DNA of 64,000 nt from SIG440 sp045580025 (lineage in GTDB: Bacteria; Bacillota; Clostridia; Monoglobales; Monoglobaceae): positions 1-64,000 of the forward strand of contig JAZNNB010000029.1 in assembly GCA_045580025.1 (NCBI GenBank), in the 5' to 3' direction. Positions within the stretch are counted from its first letter, which is position 1. Every line of letters starts with the position of its first letter. Shown one piece after another: positions 7,506 to 14,984 of the stretch. Position numbers and translations under genes: made by a program. The notes under the pieces were generated by a model, which had not been told where the DNA came from, searched no databases, and was given only the letters and a program-made list of their open reading frames with translations.

Positions 7506-7856
7506 TTAAAATAATCCGGGTATATTGAGTCCTCCGGTGAGCTTGCTCATTTCATCTGCAGAGCTTTCGTCCACCTTGCGAAGGGCTTCGTTTACCGCAG
7601 CTGTGATAAGGTCTTCAAGCATTTCAATATCATCAGGGTCAACAACCTCGGGCTTTAGTGAAATTTTCTGAATTTCACGTTTTCCGTTTACTTTAACTGA
7701 AACTGCGCCGCCACCGGCAGTAGTTTCATATACCTTTTCTTCCATTTCTTCCTGCATTTTCATCATCTGCTCCTGCATCTTCTTTGCCTGCTTGAGCATT
7801 TGATTCATATTAGCACCGCCGGGCATACCGCCTCTGGGAAATCCACCTTTTGCCAT
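7506..7856 (-). CDS. ybaB: YbaB/EbfC family nucleoid-associated protein
   Basis: A small dimeric DNA-binding protein usually encoded beside dnaX and recR. The 116 residues begin with a Gly/Met-rich tail (GGFPRGGMPGG), then a Lys/Met/Gln-rich coiled helix (residues about 22-45), and the conserved GAVSVKVNGKREIQKISLKPEVV strand region. The start at 7856 (MAKGG) is preferred because AAAGGA lies 9 bases upstream. It follows dnaX by 26 bases on the same transcript. recR does not follow here, as it does in many Firmicutes. Confidence 0.92.
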   Translation of the reverse strand: MAKGGFPRGGMPGGANMNQMLKQAKKMQEQMMKMQEEMEEKVYETTAGGGAVSVKVNGKREIQKISLKPEVVDPDDIEMLEDLITAAVNEALRKVDESSADEMSKLTGGLNIPGLF

Positions 7857-7882
7857 AATAATCATATCCTTTCTGAAAAATT

Positions 7883-9475
7883 CTATTCTTCTACCACCGT
7901 CATTTTGTTGCCAAGTAAATCTTTTTTTGCAACCAAATCCAAAACCGATGCAGAACTACCGTTTCTTTGTTTCAAATTACCCTTTCGGGAGATAACCACT
8001 TTTAGCTCTTGTCCCTGTACCTCTGTAAAAAGTGCAGATAAATAATCTTTGCCGTCAGCGGTGTTTATTTTGTCATATGCCAGCTCTCCGGCAATCACAA
8101 GCTCTATTTCATCACCAAAATCCAAGGCCTCAGCATTAAATAAAAATGTATAAAGGCTCTTGCTTCTTTCTTTTATTAGGAGAAGTGCTTCACGCCATTT
8201 TGTCCATTTCTTTGCATCCACCGTGTGAGGAGCTGCCGGTTTTGGCGGCTCGTCAGTGGCTGATGTAACCGTTTTTGACCTTGATGCCTGTTTGGATGTC
8301 TCAACACCTTTTTCTTTTATATCTTCAATCAAATTTTCAAGACGTTCAACTCTTTGCGAAAGTCCGTCAGAAGATGCATCAATACTTGCTGAGCAAAGCT
8401 TCACAATAGCCATTTCAACAGCAACCTTCGGCACGGAAATTTTCTTCGCCTGAAGCAAAAACTCACTTAAGACCAAAATAATATTTATAAGCCTGTCCAA
8501 ACTGAACTTTTCAGCTTGCTCTATATAATGTTTTATTGCATCCTCAGTTTTCTCTAAAATGTCATTGGGCGAGTTTGTTGATTTGCAAATCATAAGTGCT
8601 CTGAAATGCAATATAAGTTCCTGAATGAAATCTGACGCCTCGTTTCCTTTTTTTAAGAATTTGTCAGCAGCATCAAGTGCCGACTTTGTATCAAATTCTG
8701 AAACGCTGTCAGCCACAGAAAACAGCACTTTTTTGTCTGCAATGCCAACTATGTCAACCACGTCATCATATTTAAGCTCACACTTGCTGAAGGCAACACA
8801 CTGGTCAAGAATGCTTAGTCCATCACGCATAGAGCCATCCGCCAGTTCTGCTACAAGTTCAACTGCATCAGGTGTTATTTGTATGTTTTCTTCCTTTGCA
8901 ATTTTATTAAGCCGTTTTTCAATATCAAAAAGTCCTATACGACGAAAATCAAATCTTTGGCAACGAGAATGTATAGTCGCCGGAATTTTGTGCGGCTCTG
9001 TTGTAGCAAGAATAAAAATCACGTGTCCGGGCGGCTCTTCAAGAGTTTTGAGGAGAGCATTAAACGCCTCAGTTGTTAGCATATGCGCCTCGTCCACAAT
9101 ATAAACTTTATATTTGCAGCCAACAGGACTGTAAATAACCTCGTCACGGATTTCGCGAATGTTGTCAATTCCGCTGTTGCTTGCAGCATCCATTTCATAG
9201 ACGTCAAGGATGCTACCATCAAGAATTCCACGACAAGTTTCACATTCGTTGCAAGGGTTTCCGTCGTGGGAATTTGTACAATTCACTGCACGGGCAAAAA
9301 TCTTTGCAGAAGAGGTCTTTCCTGTTCCACGGGTGCCACAAAACAAATAGGCATGAGCAATTCGATTTGTTCTTATACTGTTCTTCAGAGTTTCAGAAAT
9401 ATGGTCCTGACCAATCACATCTTCAAAAACAAGAGGACGCCATTTTCGATAAAGCGCCTGATAATTTTCTGCCAT
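7883..9475 (-). CDS. dnaX: DNA polymerase III subunit gamma/tau
   Basis: The clamp-loader ATPase that links the replicative polymerases and loads the sliding clamp. The 530 residues show Walker A GTRGTGKTS at 47-55, zinc cysteines C66, C75, C78 and C81, and Walker B VYIVDEAH near 124-131, followed by the sensor region LLKTLEEPP. The C-terminal 150 residues are more variable, as usual for tau. I start it at MAENYQ (9475), with GGGGTGG upstream. The SRP RNA lies directly upstream and ybaB downstream, the common arrangement. A run of seven A at 8648-8654 could in principle cause slippage, but it falls inside domain III. Confidence 0.95.
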   Translation of the reverse strand: MAENYQALYRKWRPLVFEDVIGQDHISETLKNSIRTNRIAHAYLFCGTRGTGKTSSAKIFARAVNCTNSHDGNPCNECETCRGILDGSILDVYEMDAASNSGIDNIREIRDEVIYSPVGCKYKVYIVDEAHMLTTEAFNALLKTLEEPPGHVIFILATTEPHKIPATIHSRCQRFDFRRIGLFDIEKRLNKIAKEENIQITPDAVELVAELADGSMRDGLSILDQCVAFSKCELKYDDVVDIVGIADKKVLFSVADSVSEFDTKSALDAADKFLKKGNEASDFIQELILHFRALMICKSTNSPNDILEKTEDAIKHYIEQAEKFSLDRLINIILVLSEFLLQAKKISVPKVAVEMAIVKLCSASIDASSDGLSQRVERLENLIEDIKEKGVETSKQASRSKTVTSATDEPPKPAAPHTVDAKKWTKWREALLLIKERSKSLYTFLFNAEALDFGDEIELVIAGELAYDKINTADGKDYLSALFTEVQGQELKVVISRKGNLKQRNGSSASVLDLVAKKDLLGNKMTVVEE

Positions 9476-9510
9476 TTGTTTCACCACCCCAAATTTCAAA
9501 AATAATAAAA

Positions 9511-9783
9511 GCTATGTGCTTGAGTTCGAAGAAAATCCACCTCCGTTACCCAACCGAAGAGCTCAGACCCGGCACCCCTGCGGCACATCAAAAAGAACTG
9601 CTTAACGCTGCTGCATTCCTGCCCTGACGTGGTTCACAGGTTTTAATTGCGCAGGACCGAATCATCAACACCCATCAAATCAGGTCAGACAAGACAAAAT
9701 TTGCCCCTCAACACAAGTTTTCATCCCCACTATAGCGGATTGTGGGTTACAAGGTACCGCTAACACCCCAATTTAACATAGCC
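9511..9783 (-). ncRNA. ffs: Signal recognition particle RNA, large type with Alu domain
   Basis: The scaffold RNA of the SRP, which with Ffh targets nascent membrane proteins. On the minus strand the 5' part has TAGCGGTACC, TTGTAACCC and ACAATCCGCTATAG, the Alu-domain signatures of Gram-positive large SRP RNA. The apical S-domain has GTGAACCACGTCAGG...GCAGGAATGCAGCAGCG, close to the universal SRP motif with a GGAA-type tetraloop. The ends pair (GCTATGT with ACATAGC), which sets the limits at about 273 nt. A consensus promoter ends 5-6 bases before the 5' end. Exact 3' processing is inferred. Confidence 0.93.
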
Positions 9784-9788
9784 TAAAA

Positions 9789-9818
9789 ATTATATCACAA
9801 ATCAACCTTAAATGTCAA
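9789..9818 (-). promoter_or_regulatory. Consensus sigma-A promoter of the SRP RNA
   Basis: On the minus strand TTGACA (9818..9813) and TATAAT (9794..9789) are spaced by 18 bases, with both hexamers perfect. Start is predicted at about 9782, matching the RNA 5' end deduced from terminal pairing. Confidence 0.88.
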
Positions 9819-9878
9819 GGGAAATCCCCAAGCATTTTGTGTCAAAATCCCCTTATTTGCGAGGAATTTTTAAAAAAT

Positions 9879-9902
9879 AATGCCGCAAAAATTTGCGGCA
9901 TT
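9879..9902 (-). terminator. Intrinsic terminator of pnp
   Basis: An 11-bp stem AATGCCGCAAA/TTTGCGGCATT with a 2-base loop is followed by ATTTTTT on the minus strand, 12 bases after the pnp stop. Confidence 0.85.
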
Positions 9903-9913
9903 AAAAATTAAAA

Positions 9914-11995
9914 TTATTCCGTAACAATTCTCTTGAGGTTGATTCTGCCCATTTTGTCGATTTCAATAACCTGAACCTTAATCTCATCACCAATAGAAAC
10001 AACGTCTTCTACCTTTTCAACTCTTGCCTTGTCAAGCTTTGAAATGTGAACAAGACCATCTTTTCCGGGGAGGAATTCAACAAATGCGCCAAAGTCCATA
10101 ATTCTTACAACCTTGCCGTCATAAACCTCACCAACTTCGGGTTCTTTCACGATGCCTTCGATAATCTTTCTTGCAGCCTCGCCCATTTCAGCGTTAGGAG
10201 CAGAAATAAATACGCGGCCATCTTCCTCTATATCAATTTTCGCACCGGTATCAGCAACGATTTTCTGAATAACTTTTCCACCTGAACCAATAACGTCACG
10301 AATTTTGTCAACAGGAATTTCGATGTGGATTACCTTTGGAGCATATTGTGAAACCTCAGGACGCGGCTCAGCAATGGCCTTGAGCATAACCTCGTCTAAG
10401 ATATAATATCTTGCATCTCTGGTTTCTGTGAGTGCATTTTTGATAATTTCAGGTGTAAGACCGTCAATCTTGAGGTCCATCTGAATTGCTGTGATACCTT
10501 TTTTAGTACCTGCAACCTTGAAGTCCATATCGCCAAAGAAATCTTCAAGACCCTGGATATCAAGGATTGTGATAAATCTTTCGCCTTCTGTAACAAGACC
10601 AACAGAGATACCTGCAACAGGGGCTTTAATCGGAACACCTGCATCCATAAGAGCAAGTGTACTACCACAAATACTACCCTGTGATGTTGAGCCGTTTGAG
10701 CTGAGAACTTCTGATACAAGTCTTATTGCATAGGGGAACTCTTCTTCACTGGGAATAACAGGAACAAGAGCACGTTCAGCGAGTGCTCCGTGACCGATTT
10801 CACGTCTACCAGGTCCACGTGAAGGCTTTGTTTCGCCAACACTGAATGACGGGAAGTTGTAATGATGAATATATCTTCTGTATTCTTCGGTATCAAGACC
10901 ATCAATAATCTGTGCATCGCCAAGAGCGCCAAGGGTTGCAACAGTCAAAACCTGAGTTTGTCCACGTTTAAAAAGACCGCTACCGTGAGTTCTCGGAAGA
11001 AGTCCAACCTCTGACGCAAGAGGTCTAAGCTGCTGAATTTTTCTTCCGTCAACACGCTTGCCCTCGTCAAGAAGCCAACGTCTAACTATTGTCTTCTGGA
11101 GCTTGTAGAGAGCATCTTCGATATCTTGAGCATATTCCTCTGCAGGATATTTTTCTTCAAAGTTCTCATATACCTTTCCGTATACAACTTTGAGGTTGTC
11201 GTCACGTATTGACTTGTCGTCTGTGTCAAGTGCTTCTTTCACCATATCGGTAGCAAAAGCTGCGATATCGTCAAAAATTTGTTCGTTCACTACAATGTGC
11301 TCATATTCAAACTTAGGCTTTCCGATTTCATCCTGAATGCCTTTGATGAATTCACAAATTTTCTTGATTTCTTCATGAGCAAACATAATAGCATCAAACA
11401 TTGTGTCTTCAGGAACTTCGTTTGCACCCGCTTCAATCATAACAACCTTTTGAAGACTTCCTGCAACTGTGAGGTTGAGTTCACTCTTTTCACGCTGCTC
11501 AACTGTGGGGTTGATAACAAACTCGCCGTCAACAAGACCAACATAAACTGCTGCTATAGGACCATTAAACGGAATATCAGAAACTGAAACTGCTGCTGAT
11601 GAACCAATCATAGCACAGAATTCAGGAGCGTTGTCCTGTTCAACTGACAAAACTGTAGAAACGATAGAAACATCGTTTCTGAGGTCTTTGGGGAACAAAG
11701 GTCTCATAGGTCTGTCAATAACGCGAGCTGTGAGAATTGCGTTTTCTGAGGGTCTTCCCTCACGCTTTAAAAAGCTTCCGGGGATTTTTCCTACAGCATA
11801 CATTCTTTCCTCATAGTCAATGCTTAAGGGGAAGAAGTCAATGCCATCTCTGGGTTTTGCTGATGCGGTAGCAGCAGTAACAACCACTGTATCACCATAT
11901 CTTACGATAACAGAGCCATTTGCAAGCTCTGCAACTTTGCCGAATTCAAGGCTAAGCTTTCTGCCGGCAACTTCTGTTTCAAAAATTTTACTCAT
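9914..11995 (-). CDS. pnp: Polynucleotide phosphorylase
   Basis: A 3'-5' exoribonuclease that degrades RNA with phosphate and is part of RNA turnover. The 693 residues hold two RNase PH domains (about 10-215 and 310-540, the second with SNGSTSQGSICGS), a KH domain (VIGSGGKVIQ near 565) and an S1 domain at the end (VGEVYDGKVVRIMDFGAFVEF). Length is normal. The ribosome binding site is AAAGGAGG. It lies downstream of rpsO, as in most bacteria, with a structured leader between them (12031-12087) that could serve autoregulation, and a terminator after it. Confidence 0.97.
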   Translation of the reverse strand: MSKIFETEVAGRKLSLEFGKVAELANGSVIVRYGDTVVVTAATASAKPRDGIDFFPLSIDYEERMYAVGKIPGSFLKREGRPSENAILTARVIDRPMRPLFPKDLRNDVSIVSTVLSVEQDNAPEFCAMIGSSAAVSVSDIPFNGPIAAVYVGLVDGEFVINPTVEQREKSELNLTVAGSLQKVVMIEAGANEVPEDTMFDAIMFAHEEIKKICEFIKGIQDEIGKPKFEYEHIVVNEQIFDDIAAFATDMVKEALDTDDKSIRDDNLKVVYGKVYENFEEKYPAEEYAQDIEDALYKLQKTIVRRWLLDEGKRVDGRKIQQLRPLASEVGLLPRTHGSGLFKRGQTQVLTVATLGALGDAQIIDGLDTEEYRRYIHHYNFPSFSVGETKPSRGPGRREIGHGALAERALVPVIPSEEEFPYAIRLVSEVLSSNGSTSQGSICGSTLALMDAGVPIKAPVAGISVGLVTEGERFITILDIQGLEDFFGDMDFKVAGTKKGITAIQMDLKIDGLTPEIIKNALTETRDARYYILDEVMLKAIAEPRPEVSQYAPKVIHIEIPVDKIRDVIGSGGKVIQKIVADTGAKIDIEEDGRVFISAPNAEMGEAARKIIEGIVKEPEVGEVYDGKVVRIMDFGAFVEFLPGKDGLVHISKLDKARVEKVEDVVSIGDEIKVQVIEIDKMGRINLKRIVTE

Positions 11996-12030
11996 TTTTA
12001 TTTTCCTCCTTTGTTTAGAGGTCTGCTGAT

Positions 12031-12087
12031 TTTAGCACTTAGAGGTATACTTTCGGAATAAACAAAAGCATATTTCTAACTGCTAAA
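12031..12087 (-). promoter_or_regulatory. Long imperfect stem-loop in the pnp leader
   Basis: Two 13-base arms (12031-12043 and 12075-12087) can form a 12-bp stem with one internal mismatch around a 31-base loop, 36 bases upstream of the pnp start. In other bacteria a leader stem-loop cut by RNase III lets PNPase repress its own translation. The position fits that role, but this is inference. Confidence 0.5.
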
Positions 12088-12164
12088 CCGCAAACTCTCC
12101 TAAAGTTTATTATTATAAAAAACAGAAAAAATATCTGTTTTATTATTACCATAAATACGAAATT

Positions 12165-12193
12165 AAGTCTTTGCCCAGTGTGGACAAAGACTT
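12165..12193 (-). terminator. Terminator or attenuator between rpsO and pnp
   Basis: The stem AAGTCTTTGTCC/GGGCAAAGACTT with a 5-base loop follows the rpsO stop by 14 bases. The minus-strand continuation (AATTTCG) is only weakly T-rich, so read-through into pnp is likely. A second small hairpin with AAACAGA/TCTGTTT arms lies at about 12120-12140. Confidence 0.55.
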
Positions 12194-12206
12194 AAAATTG
12201 CATTTT

Positions 12207-12470
12207 TTAGTGTCTGAGACCAAGCTTTTCAACGATAGCACGATATCTTTCGATGTCGTTCTTCATGAGATAATTAAGAAAGCTTCTTCTCACACCGACC
12301 ATCTTAAGAAGACCGCGTCTTGAATGATGGTCTTTCTTGTGAGTCTTAAGGTGTTCATTGAGATGGTTGATTCTTTCTGTAAGGAGTGCAATCTGCACCT
12401 CAGGAGAACCTGTGTCACCTTCGTGAACAGCATAAGTCTTGATGATTTCTTCTTTTCTTTCTTTAAGCAT
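12207..12470 (-). CDS. rpsO: 30S ribosomal protein S15
   Basis: A primary binding protein of the 16S rRNA central domain. The 87 residues match the family throughout (EGDTGSPEVQIALLTERI, HKKDHHSRRGLLKMVGVRR, LNYLMKNDIERYRAIVEKLGLR). Start ATG 12470 has a strong GGAGGTGA site. The transcript begins at the promoter at 12570-12598 and so has a leader of about 90 bases; S15 often represses its own translation through leader structure, and GAACCT/AGGTT pairing is visible there, but no specific S15 site can be assigned by eye. Confidence 0.98.
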   Translation of the reverse strand: MLKERKEEIIKTYAVHEGDTGSPEVQIALLTERINHLNEHLKTHKKDHHSRRGLLKMVGVRRSFLNYLMKNDIERYRAIVEKLGLRH

Positions 12471-12569
12471 CTGGATTCACCTCCGTTAAATTTTAAATCC
12501 CCATAAAGCTTGGTATAAGGCGGTGAAACATCAACCCTTAAACTAAGCAATAGGTTCATAACCTTTGGT

Positions 12570-12598
12570 ATTATATCACACAAAATTGCTTATGTCAA
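12570..12598 (-). promoter_or_regulatory. Consensus sigma-A promoter of rpsO
   Basis: TTGACA (12598..12593), 17-base spacer, TATAAT (12575..12570) on the minus strand; both hexamers are perfect, as expected for a strongly expressed ribosomal gene. Confidence 0.88.
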
Positions 12599-12629
12599 CT
12601 ATTTTTTTGTAAAACATTAAATACATTAT

Positions 12630-13154
12630 TTACTGTGCATACTCTATCAATTCTTTAATTGCCGCTCTATTTGTAAAATCCCCGTCCGCATCACAAAGCT
12701 CTATTAAAAGTTTCTCCATATCACTTGGTTTTTCTTTTGAAGACATAAACTTTTTGAGTGCTTTTATTGCAGCTCTATGAGGGAAAGAAAGTTCATCCAG
12801 TATCATCTTTCCAAGAAAATTAAATACCTTTACATTTTCAGGAAGTCCATTTTTGAAATTCTTTTCAATAACCATTTTGTCGTAATATTCACGGCAATCA
12901 AGAGGTGTAATTCCCGTAGAAAAAACAGCAATCTTTTTATTTTTCAGCAAATTCAGGTTTTTAGTTATAAGATTGACGCCACAAATGACCTCACCATAAA
13001 GTCCACCGCCGTATATGATGGTATCATACTGTGCCAAATCAGCGGCTGATATTTTTTTCGCATCAAACACATCACAGGCAAGCTCCTCCGCTATCCACTG
13101 GGCATATTTCTTTGTAGAACCATATCTTGATTTGTATATTACCACTGAATTCAC
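12630..13154 (-). CDS. Flavodoxin-like domain protein
   Basis: A 174-residue protein with a flavodoxin N terminus: VVIYKSRYGSTKKYA is the FMN phosphate loop, followed by DTIIYGGGLYGE and KIAVFSTG strands. It resembles the MioC/HemG-type menaquinone-dependent protoporphyrinogen oxidase group, though the C-terminal helical tail differs and the link is only suggestive. I choose the GTG at 13154, which stands 9 bases after GGGGAG; the earlier GTG is too close. It follows the HemZ-like gene by about 20 bases, so a redox role with that enzyme is possible. Confidence 0.7.
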   Translation of the reverse strand: MNSVVIYKSRYGSTKKYAQWIAEELACDVFDAKKISAADLAQYDTIIYGGGLYGEVICGVNLITKNLNLLKNKKIAVFSTGITPLDCREYYDKMVIEKNFKNGLPENVKVFNFLGKMILDELSFPHRAAIKALKKFMSSKEKPSDMEKLLIELCDADGDFTNRAAIKELIEYAQ

Positions 13155-13175
13155 TAAAAACACTCCCCTATTATA

Positions 13176-14348
13176 TTAGTTACCCCAAAGAACATCTTTT
13201 CGTTTGAGCATTTCATCAATTCTTTCGATATAATCCTTAGGCTCTTTTACGTTAAAAATTCGCTCTATTCGGTCGGTTGTTCTGTCAACCGTCTTTGTAA
13301 CACCGCCACAGCCAAGAGAAATTATGCTTTGGACCTCTTCCATTATGTAAATATTGTAGAGGCTTTCTGTATCTGGTTTTGCATACCCCACATTTTCAAG
13401 GTTTCCCAGCATATTTTTTTGCCTGTAAAGGTAATATGGATTTTTGCCATTAGACATAACTGTTTCACGAGCAAAATCAACCATTTTTGATACTTTTTCA
13501 CCCTCTGTAAGGCTGTAATCGTCAAGAGTTTCATTGAGTCTTGATGAACGTTTTATACTCATCGTGTGAACAGTGGTGTTTTCAGGATTTAACTTTTCGA
13601 CCTCTTCCACGGTGTATTTAAACATATCAAGGGTTTCACCCGGAAGACCTGCAATTATATCCATATTTATAATATCTATGCCACACTCCCTTGCAAGATA
13701 CATAGCATTTCTTATATCCTCAGGAGTATGTTTTCTGCCGATTAAATCAAGTGTTTCCTGATTCATTGATTGCGGGTTGATGCTTATGCGGTTTATGTTG
13801 TGATTTTTGATTGATAAAAGCTTTTCTTTAGTGACAGTATCGGGTCTGCCCGCTTCAACAGTAAATTCCTTTATTTTGGACAGGTCAAATTCGGTATAAA
13901 GACAATCAAAAAGGTCATCAAGCTGATATTCTGTGAGGGTTGTGGGCGTCCCTCCACCGATATAGACAGTTTCTATAACGCTTTTATTTTCTCTTATTAT
14001 ACTAGCCGTGTATCTGATTTCCTTTTTCAAACATTCAAGATACTCAGGAACAAGCTTTGCGCTTGTTTTGAGACTGTTGCTTATAAAAGAACAATAAAGG
14101 CATCTAGTGGGACAAAATGGTATTCCAATATAAAGACTGACGCCGTCTGGATACATATTGTCAACAATGCGTTTTTCAATTTCAGCAGTCCTTACAGCAA
14201 GCTCAGCTTTTTCCTGTGAAGCCCCGTATTCACACATAAAAGAGCTCACTGCTTCCTGTGAACTCTTCGTTTCATTTATTAACTTTGTAGCAAGTTTTAC
14301 CGGTCTGATTCCATCCAGAATTCCCCAAGGTTTCATTTCTGTGTTCAT
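13176..14348 (-). CDS. hemZ: HemZ-like radical SAM protein, short form
   Basis: HemZ-type proteins are radical SAM enzymes related to oxygen-independent coproporphyrinogen III dehydrogenase. The cluster motif CPTRCLYC (C79, C83, C86) is preceded by YIGIPF, and GGGTPTTL follows near residue 130; PWGILDGIRP near the start is typical of HemZ. At 390 residues it lacks about 90-100 N-terminal residues found in Bacillus HemZ. The ATG at 14348 overlaps the stop of the upstream hydrolase by ATGA, so the short form appears genuine. No other haem genes are in the window; some relatives may not make haem. Confidence 0.82.
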   Translation of the reverse strand: MNTEMKPWGILDGIRPVKLATKLINETKSSQEAVSSFMCEYGASQEKAELAVRTAEIEKRIVDNMYPDGVSLYIGIPFCPTRCLYCSFISNSLKTSAKLVPEYLECLKKEIRYTASIIRENKSVIETVYIGGGTPTTLTEYQLDDLFDCLYTEFDLSKIKEFTVEAGRPDTVTKEKLLSIKNHNINRISINPQSMNQETLDLIGRKHTPEDIRNAMYLARECGIDIINMDIIAGLPGETLDMFKYTVEEVEKLNPENTTVHTMSIKRSSRLNETLDDYSLTEGEKVSKMVDFARETVMSNGKNPYYLYRQKNMLGNLENVGYAKPDTESLYNIYIMEEVQSIISLGCGGVTKTVDRTTDRIERIFNVKEPKDYIERIDEMLKRKDVLWGN

Positions 14349-14968
14349 ATAAGATAAGGATTTTCCTTTCTTTGTTTTCCGATTGTGGTAGAAAAGCCGT
14401 GTCCCGGATACACTTTTATTTCATCATTAAGTGGCATAAGTTTTTCTTTTATTGAGTTTATCTCTTCTTCAAAGCTTCCTAAAGGAAAATCAAAGCGACC
14501 TATTGACCCTGAAAACAAGGTGTCGCCGCTTATCAAAACTTCACCATTCACAAGGTAACACACACCACCTTTAGTGTGACCAGGCGTGTGTAAAACATCA
14601 ATTTTGAGACTATCAAGAACTATCTCATCACCGTCATTAAGAAGTGAATATCCTGAAATTTCGCCAAGCTTTTCTGCGTGTTCGCCAGCAAGATTGAGGT
14701 CAGGATTTTTGAGATATTGTTCCTCATCTTTGTGAAGCAAGCACTTTGCGCCAGTTTTCGAAAGAAGCTCACTGAGTGCTAATATATGGTCAAAATGTGC
14801 ATGCGTAAGGCAAATAAACCTAAGATTAAAGCCTTTCTCGCAAATATAAGCAATTATTTTTTCGGCGTCTTGAGGGGCGTCAAACAAAACTGCATTTTTC
14901 GTATTTTCATCCGCTAAGAGATAGCAGTTTGTGACAAGCTCTCCCAAAATAAATCTGTGAAAAAACAT
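14345..14968 (-). CDS. MBL-fold metallohydrolase (glyoxalase II-like)
   Basis: A two-metal hydrolase of the metallo-beta-lactamase fold. The metal motif THAHFDH is at residues 55-61, HTPGHTKGG lies near 131, SGDTLFSGSIGRFDFP near 155 and the last ligand in VYPGHG near 190. At 207 residues it is the compact form lacking the C-terminal glyoxalase II domain, so hydroxyacylglutathione is probably not the substrate; a thioester is likely. It stops within the start of hemZ and begins about 16 bases after relA, in the recJ operon. Confidence 0.88.
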   Translation of the reverse strand: MFFHRFILGELVTNCYLLADENTKNAVLFDAPQDAEKIIAYICEKGFNLRFICLTHAHFDHILALSELLSKTGAKCLLHKDEEQYLKNPDLNLAGEHAEKLGEISGYSLLNDGDEIVLDSLKIDVLHTPGHTKGGVCYLVNGEVLISGDTLFSGSIGRFDFPLGSFEEEINSIKEKLMPLNDEIKVYPGHGFSTTIGKQRKENPYLI

Positions 14969-14984
14969 TTTCCCCTCCTGAAAA

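Noticed and set aside
8648..8654. Programmed -1 frameshift in dnaX
   Set aside because: A run of seven A is present, but it falls near residue 290 within domain III, and no downstream stimulatory stem or upstream Shine-Dalgarno-like element is evident; the gamma product would be too short.
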